The notes beneath the pieces were generated by a model. It did no database searches. It was not told the DNA's origin and saw only the letters and a list, made by a program, of their open reading frames with translations. DNA of 64,000 nucleotides from Oscillospiraceae bacterium (lineage in GTDB: Bacteria > Bacillota > Clostridia > Oscillospirales > Ruminococcaceae). The stretch spans positions 1-64,000 of the forward strand of contig SVOZ01000003.1 in assembly GCA_015066115.1 (NCBI GenBank). Reading direction: 5' to 3'. Position 1 is the stretch's first letter. Every line of letters begins with the position of its first letter. The position numbers and the translations under genes were made by a program. Below, piece after piece: positions 18,301 to 26,138 of this stretch.

Positions 18301-18876
18301 GGCGAAGATGTAAACATCATGGTATTTGACACCGAGGTTTACTCAAACACCGGCGGTCAGGCTTCCAAGGCTTCTCAGATCGGTCAGGTTGCACAGTTCG
18401 CTGCTGCAGGTAAGGCAATTAGTAAGAAGAGCCTTGCAGAGATCGCTATGAGCTATGGCTATGTATATGTTGCTCAGATTGCTATGGGCGCTGATATGAA
18501 TCAGACCCTTAAAGCAATCCAGGAAGCAGAAGCATATCCCGGTCCTTCAATCATCATCGGCTACGCTCCTTGCGAGATGCACTCTATCAAGGGCGGAATG
18601 GTTAACTGCCAGGCTGAAATGAAGAAGGCTGTTGACTGCGGTTACTGGCATATGTTCCGCTTCAATCCTCTCCTTAAAGAGCAGGGCAAGAACCCCTTCA
18701 TTATCGACTCTAAAGCCGCTACCGGCGATTACAAGGAGTTCATTATGAATGAGGCTCGCTACTCCTCGCTTATGCGCTCCAATCCCGAGAGAGCAGAAGC
18801 ACTCTTCGAGAAAGCTGCACAGAATTCTAAAGAGCGTTACGATCACCTCTTAAGACTTTCTAAGCTTTACGAATAA
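15343..18876 (+). CDS. nifJ: pyruvate:ferredoxin (flavodoxin) oxidoreductase
   Basis: Converts pyruvate and CoA to acetyl-CoA and CO2 with reduction of ferredoxin; a central enzyme of anaerobic fermentation. The single 1177-residue chain contains all domains. The N-terminal pyruvate-binding domain has YPITPSSPMADY near residue 27. Two [4Fe-4S] clusters are at CAKCNKCSFVCP (about 694-705) and CMGCGVCVGVCP (about 750-761). The C-terminal thiamine diphosphate domain has GCSSIWGGP near 842 and GGDGWAYDIG near 967. Ribosome site AAGGAGG. Codon use is strongly biased toward C-ending and optimal codons compared with its neighbours, indicating very high expression. The ferredoxin at 39594 is a possible partner. 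Confidence 0.98.
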   Translation: MARKMKTMDGNNAAAHVSYAFTEVAGIYPITPSSPMADYVDQWSAAGLKNIFGTTVKVSEMQSEAGAAGTVHGSLNAGALTTTYTASQGLLLMIPNMYKIAGELLPAVFHVSARCVASHALNIFGDHSDVYACRQTGFAMLAETNTQEVMDLGAVAHLAAIKSRVPFLNFFDGFRTSHELQKIEVWDFDDLKEMVDMDAVEAFRKRALNPERPVMRGSHENGDIFFQHREACNKYYDAVPSIVEEYMDKVNAKLGTDYKLFNYYGAPDAERVIIAMGSICDVAEEVIDYMNAAGEKVGLVKVRLYRPFSAEKLVEAIPATAKKIAVLDRTKEPGALGEPLYMDVVTACATMGKSYQIIGGRYGLGSKDTPPSSIFAVYEELKKDAPKAQFTLGIVDDVTGLSLEEKPSPNTAAAGTIECKFWGLGGDGTVGANKDSIKIIGDHTDKYVQAYFQYDSKKTGGITISHLRFGDKPIKSPYYINKADFVACHNPSYVIKGYKMVNDVKPGGVFLINCQWSAEELDKHMPAEAKRYIANNNVQLYTVNAIDIAAEIGLGKRTNTVLQSAFFSLSKVLPAEEAIGYMKEKAQKFMKKGKEIVEMNEKAIDAGATAYVKIDVPAAWANAADDVAPVASEGREKTVKMVDSIMKPVALMNGDSLPVSAFMDHADGTFEHGAAAYEKRAVAVMVPEWDATTCAKCNKCSFVCPHATIRPFALNADEVAAAPANMKKAPKPIVKTEYTYTLAVSPMDCMGCGVCVGVCPTNSLKMVPRESQEAEQAVFDYCVEKVTEKAETTANINAVSSQYKQPLLEFSGSCAGCAETAYARLITQLYGDRMYISNATGCSSIWGGPAATSPYTVNKKGQGPAWANSLFEDNAEHGYGMYLGQKAVREGLIADVKEMAASDKASDEFKAAANEYLETVNDGAKNAKATDALIAELEKAAAQGCPTAPAVLEKKEFLSKKSVWIFGGDGWAYDIGFGGVDHVLASGEDVNIMVFDTEVYSNTGGQASKASQIGQVAQFAAAGKAISKKSLAEIAMSYGYVYVAQIAMGADMNQTLKAIQEAEAYPGPSIIIGYAPCEMHSIKGGMVNCQAEMKKAVDCGYWHMFRFNPLLKEQGKNPFIIDSKAATGDYKEFIMNEARYSSLMRSNPERAEALFEKAAQNSKERYDHLLRLSKLYE

Positions 18877-18903
18877 GCTAAAATAAAAAACTCCCGTGGC
18901 CAT

Positions 18904-19083
18904 GGCGTTGTACCCGTAAGGATACAACGCCAGTTTTATTCGCCTGACGGCGAGTTCTATTGCTACGCAGTGATATTTGGACTAAAGCCCAAGTGATATT
19001 GCCTTCGGCAGTTATTGGCGAATAAAATACCACTGAAACCGCAAGGTTTCAATATCACTATTGACGTAAGGCAATAATATCAC
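18904..19083. repeat. palindromic repeat block upstream of four-helix-bundle gene
   Basis: A 180-bp block of small hairpins. GGCGTTGTA/TACAACGCC lies at 18904-18931, CGCC/GGCG at 18941-18952, GCC/GGC at 19001-19009 and GAAACC/GGTTTC at 19035-19050. GTGATATT occurs at 18970 and 18993 and its inverse AATATCAC at 19051 and 19076. A perfect 11-bp inverted pair, TTTTATTCGCC (18934-18944) and GGCGAATAAAA (19017-19027), frames the centre. No gene fits here. It could be a mobile-element end, a recombination site or a processed RNA structure. Confidence 0.7.
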
Positions 19084-19153
19084 TCCGACAAAGGCGGAAT
19101 ATAACTTGAAAGATTATCATCCTTTATGTATAATAGATTTAGAGGTGATAACT

Positions 19154-19510
19154 ATGGCGGATAGTATTTTAAGAGATAAGGCAAAAGAGTTTGCAAAGAA
19201 AACCGTTTTTCTTTGTCGCGATATGAAAACAAATCATAAAGAATCCGTTTTAATAAATCAGTTGCTTCGCTCAGCGACCTCTATTGGAGCAAACTTACAC
19301 GAAGCTCAGTATGCACAAGGAACTAAAGATTTTATTTCAAAACTCGAAATAGCCCAAAAAGAGTGTTATGAAACTGAATATTGGTTAGAACTTCTTTTTG
19401 AGACGGGCTGCATGACTAAGGATATTTATAATGATGTTCAAAACGAATGCGGAGCGATTCGCAGAATGTTAATTTCATCACTTAAAACGATAAAATCAAA
19501 ACAGGTGTAA
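19154..19510 (+). CDS. four-helix bundle protein (23S rRNA-intervening-sequence/Avd-like family)
   Basis: A 118-residue all-alpha protein matching the family first found in 23S rRNA intervening sequences and structurally akin to Avd. Landmarks are FAKKTVFLC, INQLLRSATSIGANLHEA (about 38-55), FISKLEIAQKECYETEYWLELL (about 64-85) and a basic C-terminus. Function is unestablished; nucleic-acid binding is suspected for the family. Start ATG at 19154 follows AGGTGA; an upstream in-frame ATG has no ribosome site. It sits behind an unusual palindromic repeat block and is coupled to the channel gene 3 nt downstream. No reverse transcriptase is nearby. Confidence 0.85.
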   Translation: MADSILRDKAKEFAKKTVFLCRDMKTNHKESVLINQLLRSATSIGANLHEAQYAQGTKDFISKLEIAQKECYETEYWLELLFETGCMTKDIYNDVQNECGAIRRMLISSLKTIKSKQV

Positions 19511-19513
19511 ATT

Positions 19514-20224
19514 ATGAGGAAGAAAGTATTTTCAGTGATTGAGCCGGTAGACAACGGCAGTAAGTTAAGTAATATTTACGATTTTATAATGATGACAACT
19601 ATCGTTATAAGCCTTGTTCCACTTGCTTTCAAAGAGACAAATGCCGTTTTTCGGTGGATAGACTACATAACTGTAAGCATTTTTATCTTAGACTACTTTT
19701 TGAGATTGATAACTGCAGATTTCAAAATTAAAAAGTCAGTGGTTTCTTTCTTTATCTATCCGATTACACCAATGGCCATTATTGATTTAGTTTCCATATT
19801 GCCTTCTATTTCTGTCTTGAATAATGGCTTTAGATTGTTGAAACTGTTTAGACTGTTAAGGACATTAAAGGTGTTGCGTGTTTTCAAGTTTTTGCGATAT
19901 TCAAAAAGTTTCGATATTATAGCTAGCGTGTTTAAAAAACAGAAAAAGGTTTTATCTGCAGTTGCGACAATGGCAGTTGCTTATATTTTGGTTTCTGCTC
20001 TTGTAATATATAATGTTGAGCCAGAATCATTTGAGACATTTTTTGATGCTATTTATTGGGCGACCATCTCATTAACAACTGTTGGTTATGGCGATATTTA
20101 TCCAGTAACAACAATAGGTAGAATTGTTACAATGATATCTTCTGCTTTTGGCATTGCAATAATTGCATTGCCGTCTGGTGTTATTACGGCGGGTTATCTT
20201 GCGGAGATTAACAAAGAAGAGTAA
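19514..20224 (+). CDS. voltage-gated-type potassium channel
   Basis: A 236-residue six-helix channel subunit. A voltage-sensor-like S4 with Arg/Lys every third residue lies at about 107-128 (RLLKLFRLLRTLKV). The pore loop carries the canonical selectivity filter TTVGYGD at 188-194, followed by S6 ending near 228. The protein stops shortly after S6, with no RCK or cyclic-nucleotide domain. It would form tetramers passing K+. Base composition is AT-richer than the neighbouring nifJ. With the four-helix-bundle gene and repeat block it looks like an acquired unit (inference). Confidence 0.92.
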   Translation: MRKKVFSVIEPVDNGSKLSNIYDFIMMTTIVISLVPLAFKETNAVFRWIDYITVSIFILDYFLRLITADFKIKKSVVSFFIYPITPMAIIDLVSILPSISVLNNGFRLLKLFRLLRTLKVLRVFKFLRYSKSFDIIASVFKKQKKVLSAVATMAVAYILVSALVIYNVEPESFETFFDAIYWATISLTTVGYGDIYPVTTIGRIVTMISSAFGIAIIALPSGVITAGYLAEINKEE

Positions 20225-20334
20225 TAATTACAATAGTTTGAAATATAATAATTATTATAGAGGGTTTTAGGTTCTCCTAACAAGTGACATTTGGGCGTCA
20301 AAATGTCCTGCTTGTTACGGTATAAGACAAAAGT

Positions 20335-20365
20335 AAAAGAAGCACGAAATTTTCGTGCTTCTTTT
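20335..20365 (+). terminator. terminator after channel gene
   Basis: 15-bp perfect inverted repeat (AAAAGAAGCACGAAA and complement) ending in T6. Just upstream, an imperfect inverted repeat at about 20279-20317 (ACAAGTGACATTT / AAATGTCCTGCTTGT) may mark the end of the cassette. Confidence 0.75.
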
Positions 20366-20424
20366 TTACTGTCCTTAAGAGTACGACTCTATGCCACGGG
20401 TGTTTTTGTTTGTTATATTTAAAG

Positions 20425-20958
20425 TTATTTGGAATTTAGGCGGCTGAGCGCTGTGTTTACCGTGAACATAAGCACAACCTCAATGGGAATCACAATGGCG
20501 CACTTTATAAACCGCTCTACCCAAAATGCCCAGACGAGCGGCGTGCTATACAAAAGGTGAAGCCATAAAGGCGTTAAAGCAAGATCGACAACCAATGCGA
20601 TTATAAGCCGCACTAAAATTATTTTCCAAAGTCGCGGCTTTTCTTTGAAGAAAAATATACCGTAAATCAGCCCGACAATTATCATATTAAGTGTAAAGCC
20701 GGGAAAATACGGGCCCGTCGGGGTTATAACGGCGCCGAGTATGTCGGCTACTCCGCCTACTATTGCGGCAGGAATTGGGCCAAGCAGCAGCGCCGCCACC
20801 GAGACGGGCAGAAAGAAAAATGTTATGTTTACACTTAGCGTGATGCCCCATTTTAAAAAGCATAGCACACAGCTTATTGCAATGAGTATTGCGCATAGGG
20901 CAAGACCGCGAACGGTTTTAAGAGCCTTAAGGCTCTCCTTAAATAGATTTTTTGACAT
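20425..20958 (-). CDS. folT: folate ECF transporter S component
   Basis: A 177-residue hydrophobic S component with about six helices. It matches FolT by LALCAILIAISCVLCF near 19-34, the NITFFFLPVSVAALLLGP segment and ADILGAVITPTGPYFPGFTLN near 70-90. It captures folates for an energy-coupling EcfAAT module encoded elsewhere. A tetrahydrofolate riboswitch and a terminator-like hairpin directly precede it, which independently supports the folate assignment. folD lies immediately upstream. Start ATG at 20958; its AGGAG lies inside the leader hairpin. Confidence 0.92.
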   Translation of the reverse strand: MSKNLFKESLKALKTVRGLALCAILIAISCVLCFLKWGITLSVNITFFFLPVSVAALLLGPIPAAIVGGVADILGAVITPTGPYFPGFTLNMIIVGLIYGIFFFKEKPRLWKIILVRLIIALVVDLALTPLWLHLLYSTPLVWAFWVERFIKCAIVIPIEVVLMFTVNTALSRLNSK

Positions 20959-20999
20959 AAAAAGACACTCCTTATGTAGCGTTGCTACATAAAGAGTGT
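20959..20999 (-). promoter_or_regulatory. riboswitch expression platform: terminator hairpin with SD in 3' arm
   Basis: On the minus strand ACACTCTTTATGTAGC pairs with GCTACATAAGGAGTGT (20984-20999 with 20965-20980), followed by CTTTTT and the folT ATG. The 3' arm contains AGGAG, the folT ribosome site. The hairpin can thus stop transcription or block translation, presumably when folate is abundant. Confidence 0.8.
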
Positions 21000-21012
21000 T
21001 TGTCTTTTATGC

Positions 21013-21122
21013 AGCAGCGGGATGCGATGCCAAAACCGCAGGCTTTGTAACCTTTCGTCCGCTGACAACTCCCCGTTCAAACGGCACTACGAATTTCTTC
21101 ACGCTTTGGCATCTACTCTGTG
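21013..21122 (-). ncRNA. tetrahydrofolate (THF) riboswitch
   Basis: The minus strand contains the conserved THF aptamer elements in order: GAGTAGATG, GCGTGA, AACGGGGAGTTG, ACGAAAGG, GCGGTTTTGGC and ATCGCATCCCGCTG. The terminal GAGTAGATG and GCATC segments form the core as in the established THF riboswitch class. It lies between folD and folT on the folT strand and feeds into the terminator hairpin at 20965-20999. It senses reduced folates and probably represses folT. Confidence 0.9.
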
Positions 21123-21132
21123 TAAAATATGT

Positions 21133-21978
21133 TTATATTTTGTTTTTTGCGGCGGCAACGGTGTTTTTCATAAGCATTGCAATTGTCATAGGACCAACAC
21201 CGCCGGGAACTGGCGTGATATAAGAACACTTGGGCGCGACAGACTCAAAATCCACGTCACCGCATAATTTTCCGTCAGCCATTCTGTTAATTCCCACGTC
21301 AATTACAACGGCGCCGTCCTTTACCATATCGGCAGTAACAAATTTGGCTCTTCCAACTGCCGCCACAACAATGTCAGCACCTCTCACAACATCCGACAGA
21401 TCCTTTGTGCGTGAGTGGCAGATTGTAACGGTTGCATTTTTGTGAAGCAGCAGCATCGACATAGGCTTTCCAACGATGTTGCTTCTTCCGATAACAACAC
21501 AGCTTTTGCCCTCGATAGAAATTCCGCTTCTCTCGATAAGCTCAATAATTCCTGCAGGTGTGCAGGGGGCAAATGTGTAGTTTCCGATCATAATTTTGCC
21601 GACGTTTACAGGATGAAAAGCGTCAACATCCTTGTCAGGCGAAATAGCATTTATAACCTTTTTTTCGTCAAGGTGGGAAGGAAGGGGAAGCTGAACTAAA
21701 ATTCCGTCAACAGCCTTGTCGGCATTTAGCTTCTCAACAAGCGCTAAAAGCTCATCCTCGCTTGTGCTTTCAGGCAGTAGATACTCAAAAGACGCAATTC
21801 CGAGCGCCTCGCAGGCCTTTTTCTTGTTGCCTACATAAACCTTGGAGGCAGGGTCCTCGCCCACAAGCACAACCGCAAGCCCCACCGAGATGCCCTTTTC
21901 TTTTAAAAGCGCAACCTCGGCCTTGACCTCTTCCTTTATCTTGGCCGAAATCTTCTTTCCGTCTATAATCTGGTGCAT
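21133..21978 (-). CDS. folD: methylenetetrahydrofolate dehydrogenase/methenyl-THF cyclohydrolase
   Basis: Bifunctional one-carbon enzyme interconverting 5,10-methylene-THF, methenyl-THF and 10-formyl-THF with NADP. The 281-residue protein shows the catalytic [14 protein letters not shown] segment (Y49 and K53 region), GILVQLPLP near 96-104, the dinucleotide site [11 protein letters not shown] near 159-169 and the C-terminal [14 protein letters not shown]. Length is standard. It is followed by the folT riboswitch, so folate transport and use are adjacent. Its start lies 12 nt from the lgt stop, in the same direction. Confidence 0.97.
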   Translation of the reverse strand: MHQIIDGKKISAKIKEEVKAEVALLKEKGISVGLAVVLVGEDPASKVYVGNKKKACEALGIASFEYLLPESTSEDELLALVEKLNADKAVDGILVQLPLPSHLDEKKVINAISPDKDVDAFHPVNVGKIMIGNYTFAPCTPAGIIELIERSGISIEGKSCVVIGRSNIVGKPMSMLLLHKNATVTICHSRTKDLSDVVRGADIVVAAVGRAKFVTADMVKDGAVVIDVGINRMADGKLCGDVDFESVAPKCSYITPVPGGVGPMTIAMLMKNTVAAAKNKI

Positions 21979-21990
21979 ATTAAAACCTCA

Positions 21991-23424
21991 CTATTTGCTC
22001 TCGTTGGGAGAGGGATGGTCAAGCTCATCCTCTTCATCGTGAACTGTGTCTAATATTTCGTGCATATCTCTGTCAGACTGCTCAGCCTCGTCAGATTCCT
22101 GCTCTGTGTCTTTTAATTTAAGTTTTTCTCTCTCAATATTAATAGCCTCAAAAAACTCGTTAATGAGCTGCCTTGCAGAGTCTATCTGAGCGGCGGCGAT
22201 CTCAACTCGGTCATAAGACTCTTCGGATTCTTGCTCTTCCTCGGAATTATCCTCATCGTCCTTAAGGCCAACAGAGATCTGCTCGAGCAACGAAGAAGCA
22301 ATAGAGATTTTAACAAGTGCAAGGTTTATCTGCTGCTCGGCAAGCTCAATTATATCGTCATCCGTCATTAAGTCGTCTGCCATTTCTTCAAGGCTTTCCG
22401 AGGCATCCGAAGAGCCGACGCCAATCTTTTCGAGGTTGCTCTGAGCGCTGTTTAAGGTGCCGATAGCCTCGTTTAAACGACCTTCTGCTCTGTCAAGAAT
22501 AACAGAGGGCTCATCCATAAACTGCGCCTTGGACTCTTTGGTGTCAACATAAAGCTGCATAAATTCGGGATCTGTTTTTCTCTCTTTTGAAATTTTAACG
22601 CGGATCAAAACAATTGCTGTAACAGCCGCAATTACCATAACAATGCTCAGAACCTGAGAAACACGAAAATCACCTATCATAAGGCTGTCGGTGCGAAGTC
22701 CTTCAATAAAGGCTCTGCCTGTGCCGTACCAGGCGGCGTAAAAGAGCATAAGCTCGCCGTCAAATTTTCTGTACTTTTTATATAAAAGAATGAGTAAAAA
22801 TCCGATTACACACCAAATCGATTCATATAGGAAACAGGGATGAACGGGAGCAGAGGGATCAACTTCAACACCCTGCTTAAAAAGATCCCAGGCAACATCG
22901 CTTAAATAAGCCTGCGTTTTTTCGCTGTACATTCCGAAAATTGAGTCGGTGTTTACACCAAAGGCTTCCTGGTTTACAAAATTTCCCCATCTGCCGATTG
23001 CCTGACCGATAAAGAAGCCGCCTGCGGCAAGATCAAGGCAGGGAAGAAAACGGGTCTTGTTAATGCGCGAGGTAACGTAAGCTGCCAGCACGCCTAAAAT
23101 AAGTCCGCCGTAAATTCCAAGGCCGCCGTCGCGAATGTTTATAACATCGGCAAAGCTCTTGTAGTTTTCAATGTTGAAAATCACATAGTAAAGCCTTGCA
23201 CCCACAATTCCGAAAAGAAGCGCCACTATAACAAGGTCAATAAGCTTGTCGGGGTTGACGCCGTATTTTTTTGCCTGAGTCATTCCGTAAATCACCGCTA
23301 AAACTGCACCAACGGCAATTATAACGGCGTACCAATAAATTGCGAAATCGCCTATAACAAAGGCTTCGCGGGTGAGATTGAATTCAAGTCCAAGCCTTGG
23401 AAACTGTACTGCTACCTGCTCCAT
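21991..23424 (-). CDS. lgt: prolipoprotein diacylglyceryl transferase with long acidic C-terminal extension
   Basis: Transfers diacylglycerol to the lipobox Cys of prelipoproteins in the membrane. Residues 1-280 form a normal Lgt with seven hydrophobic segments, the signature GRWGNFVNQEAFG at 144-156, HPCFLYES at 195-202 and GTGRAFIEGLRTDS at 234-247. Residues 281-477 are an extra, strongly acidic, helical region with three related stretches of about 25 residues (AEGRLNEAIGTLNSAQSNLE, AEQQINLALVKISIASSLLE, AAAQIDSARQLINEF). Ordinary Lgt ends near 280. Start ATG at 23424 follows AGGAAG; an upstream TTG is less likely. Confidence 0.93.
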   Translation of the reverse strand: MEQVAVQFPRLGLEFNLTREAFVIGDFAIYWYAVIIAVGAVLAVIYGMTQAKKYGVNPDKLIDLVIVALLFGIVGARLYYVIFNIENYKSFADVINIRDGGLGIYGGLILGVLAAYVTSRINKTRFLPCLDLAAGGFFIGQAIGRWGNFVNQEAFGVNTDSIFGMYSEKTQAYLSDVAWDLFKQGVEVDPSAPVHPCFLYESIWCVIGFLLILLYKKYRKFDGELMLFYAAWYGTGRAFIEGLRTDSLMIGDFRVSQVLSIVMVIAAVTAIVLIRVKISKERKTDPEFMQLYVDTKESKAQFMDEPSVILDRAEGRLNEAIGTLNSAQSNLEKIGVGSSDASESLEEMADDLMTDDDIIELAEQQINLALVKISIASSLLEQISVGLKDDEDNSEEEQESEESYDRVEIAAAQIDSARQLINEFFEAINIEREKLKLKDTEQESDEAEQSDRDMHEILDTVHDEEDELDHPSPNESK

Positions 23425-23448
23425 ACCTGTCTTCCTTTCTTGCGTCAA

Positions 23449-24729
23449 TTATTTTATAGGATTTATAACCGAGATTGAGGAGTGATTAATGTTAAGCTGA
23501 TTTTTAAAGCGCTCGCAAAGCTCTTCAAAGGTTATATCTGCAATGGTGTTAAGGCTGTCAAATGCGTCGCGGCCTTCAAAATAAGCGTTCATCATATTCG
23601 AGGCAACCGCTGAGACCGAATTAAACCTAAAGACATCGTTTCCGTAAAATTGCTTTTTGACCATCTCAAAAAGCTCGCGGTCAAGTCCCGTTTCGCGAAT
23701 GCGATCAACTTCCTTTGCGATTTCGTCATAAACCCTTTGAACATCGGGCGACTCACCGCCTACAAGGTTTACAAGATAACCGTTTCCCGATAAGACCTCG
23801 TGTTCAAAGGTGGAATTTATAATGCCCTCGTTGTAGAGCCTCTGATAAAACTCTGTTGACTCGCCGAAGATCATTTCAAGCAGCATTTCGTTTAAAATTC
23901 TGCCTCGCATAATGTCGCTGTCGCTATTTTCTTTGAAGCCTATCTCGAAAAGCGGCATTGAAACATCAAGCTCTTTTTCGATCTTCTTTAAGAAAACATC
24001 CTGAGGCTCACTTACAACCTTGTTTTCAATTTTAATTTGCTCGCACTCTGCAAGCTGCTTGTCGCAAAGCTCTAAAACGCGGTCAACATCAATGTTTCCT
24101 GCTATAGAGAGTACCATATTGCTTAAATTGTAAAAGGTGTTGTAGGTGCGGTAAAGAAGCTCTGGGGTGATGTGTGAAATGGACTCGGTCGAGCCTGCTA
24201 TGTCTATTTTAATGGGGTTATTCCAATAAAGCGCCTTTAAAAGATTTAAAAATACGCACCAGGACGGGTCATCCTCGTACATTTTTATTTCCTGACCGAT
24301 AATGCCCATCTCTTTATTAACGGTTTCTTCGGTAAAATACGGATGGGTTACAAAGTTTAGAAGAATTTCAAGCGACTCGTAAACCTTGTCGGTTGCCGAA
24401 AAGAGATATGCTGTTTTGTCAAAAGAGGTGTAGGCGTTTGCACTCGCACCTGTTCGTGAATAGCTTGTAAAGGCATCCTCTTTTTCGCCCTCAAACAGCT
24501 TGTGCTCTAAAAAGTGAGCAATTCCGTCGGGCACGGTGCAAAAATCCTCGTCACGATCGGTTTTAAAGGTTTGGTTTACAGAGCCGAACTTGGTTGCAAA
24601 CAGTGCATAAACGCTGCTGTAGCTTTGCATGGGATAGAGAAGAATTGTAAGTCCGCTCTTGTGCGCTATTTTGTAGTAGCTTTCCGAAAGGGCAGAGGAG
24701 GTTATGATATTTTTCTCGGTTTTTCTCAT
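23449..24729 (-). CDS. M16-family peptidase (YfmH-like)
   Basis: A 426-residue zinc metalloprotease of the pitrilysin family. The inverted zinc motif is intact: HFLEH near residues 72-76, with a downstream Glu in the EMGIIGQEI helix completing the site. It pairs with the YfmF-like protein upstream (1-nt gap). In family knowledge such YfmF/YfmH pairs are annotated as associated with EF-P 5-aminopentanol modification. Start ATG at 24729 has a perfect AAAGGAGG; the 16 extra upstream residues of the long frame lie inside that site and were dropped. Confidence 0.88.
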   Translation of the reverse strand: MRKTEKNIITSSALSESYYKIAHKSGLTILLYPMQSYSSVYALFATKFGSVNQTFKTDRDEDFCTVPDGIAHFLEHKLFEGEKEDAFTSYSRTGASANAYTSFDKTAYLFSATDKVYESLEILLNFVTHPYFTEETVNKEMGIIGQEIKMYEDDPSWCVFLNLLKALYWNNPIKIDIAGSTESISHITPELLYRTYNTFYNLSNMVLSIAGNIDVDRVLELCDKQLAECEQIKIENKVVSEPQDVFLKKIEKELDVSMPLFEIGFKENSDSDIMRGRILNEMLLEMIFGESTEFYQRLYNEGIINSTFEHEVLSGNGYLVNLVGGESPDVQRVYDEIAKEVDRIRETGLDRELFEMVKKQFYGNDVFRFNSVSAVASNMMNAYFEGRDAFDSLNTIADITFEELCERFKNQLNINHSSISVINPIK

Positions 24730-24730
24730 A

Positions 24731-26014
24731 TTACTGCTCCTCCTTTGGCGCCATAAAGTAAACTGTGTTAAGCGCAACCTTTCTTGCGGCGTTTATAATA
24801 TCCTCGCGAGTTACCTTATTATAGGCCTCAAGGTCATCCTGCGGAGAGGTAGACCTTCCTGTGCAGAGGCGGGCGATATAGAAATGCATAATTTTTATCA
24901 TATCGTCTGAAACAGAGGTGCAGGCATTTTTGAGAAGCTTTTTGGTGTTTTCAATTTCCTCATCGGTTATCTCGCCGTTTTGAATTGCCTCAAGCTGTTT
25001 TAAAATTTCGCTCTGGGCTTTTTCCCGGTTTTCCTTTTCGATTCCGCTGTTTATAAAAATTGCGCCCTTAAATTTGTCGTAAGCCGCTGAACAGTAATAA
25101 CAAAGGCTGAGCTTTTCGCGAACATTCAAGAAAAGCTTTGAAAAGGGAGTGCCGCCGAGGAGCGCACACATAAAGTTCATAGCCATTTCGTCCTCGTCGC
25201 CGACAACGCTCTGACAGGTAAAACCTAAAGAAAGCTTTGCCTGCGCAATGCTGTAATACTCGGTTTTTTCTTTGATTCCGCCAAATCCGCTAACTGCTCT
25301 TGAGCCTGTTTCAAAGGTTTTTTCGCGCTCGGCAGAGGAGGTAAATGCAGAGGTGAATATTTCCTTTGCCGCCTCGCTGTCGCCACAGCCTGAAAAAACG
25401 ATCTCGATTTTTGCTCTTTCCAAAAGCTCATTGTATGCATCGAAAACCTCACGGCAATCAAGAGCCTCTGCGGCCTCTAAGCTTCCGTGTTTTCCGGTGG
25501 AGGCAGGATGCCCCTCAAACATTATTTGCTGACATCTTTGTGACGCAAATGCAACCTTATCATTAAGCTCTGCTTTTATGGTGTTTATAAGAAATTTTTT
25601 CTCTGTTTCAAAGATTTTTTTGGAAAAACTCCCGTTTTCTATAACAGGGTCTAATATAAGCGAGCAGAGAATTTTGGAAAGCTCCAGGGTTATCGGCTCG
25701 TTTTCAAGTGTAAATCTGTCGTCAATTCCCGAAATAAAAATGGATAATAGCTGATCGTCTCCCGCCTTTGCAACACTGCAGTTACACTCGGCACCGTAAA
25801 ATTTGTTGAGCAGTCGGTTAAACTGTGCGCTGTCGGGACATTCTCTGTATCCCCGTGTAAGCATAGCAGGCAAAATAGCGTATTTTGCGGCGGTGTCCTC
25901 AGAAAGAGGCGCAACAAAGGTTACCGATATGCAGTTGCCTTTAAATTTGCTGTCGCGTATCTCGGTAAAATATACTGAGTCTGAAATTTTTTGACGGTTT
26001 ACGTTTAGGCTCAT
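24731..26014 (-). CDS. M16-family non-catalytic partner (YfmF-like)
   Basis: A 427-residue member of the insulinase/pitrilysin superfamily that lacks the HxxEH zinc motif, as expected for the YfmF half of the YfmF/YfmH pair. The C-terminal M16C-type domain is visible in SLGFTCQSVVGDEDE and LLGGTPFSKLFLNVREKLSLCYY (about 285-320), which in the superfamily contributes the substrate-binding Arg/Tyr. It probably dimerises with the downstream YfmH-like enzyme to form a clam-shell protease. The GAGAGGG site precedes the ATG. Confidence 0.85.
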   Translation of the reverse strand: MSLNVNRQKISDSVYFTEIRDSKFKGNCISVTFVAPLSEDTAAKYAILPAMLTRGYRECPDSAQFNRLLNKFYGAECNCSVAKAGDDQLLSIFISGIDDRFTLENEPITLELSKILCSLILDPVIENGSFSKKIFETEKKFLINTIKAELNDKVAFASQRCQQIMFEGHPASTGKHGSLEAAEALDCREVFDAYNELLERAKIEIVFSGCGDSEAAKEIFTSAFTSSAEREKTFETGSRAVSGFGGIKEKTEYYSIAQAKLSLGFTCQSVVGDEDEMAMNFMCALLGGTPFSKLFLNVREKLSLCYYCSAAYDKFKGAIFINSGIEKENREKAQSEILKQLEAIQNGEITDEEIENTKKLLKNACTSVSDDMIKIMHFYIARLCTGRSTSPQDDLEAYNKVTREDIINAARKVALNTVYFMAPKEEQ

Positions 26015-26109
26015 AAAAAGACCCTCTCAAAAAAATATTTATACCTATATAGTATAACAAAAAAGGTAGAAAATAACAATACCATTTGCGCTTTGTTTAC
26101 AAAAAAATA

Positions 26110-26134
26110 AAAGCTCCGCAATAAGCGGAGCTTT
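26110..26134 (-). terminator. terminator of rplU-prp-rpmA operon
   Basis: 10-bp perfect stem (AAAGCTCCGC/GCGGAGCTTT) with a 5-nt loop and a minus-strand T-rich tail (TTATTTTTTT). Confidence 0.9.
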
Positions 26135-26138
26135 TTCT

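Noticed and set aside
19154..19510. Four-helix-bundle gene as the Avd component of a diversity-generating retroelement
   Set aside because: No reverse transcriptase, template repeat or variable repeat is present; the family also includes rRNA-intervening-sequence proteins.
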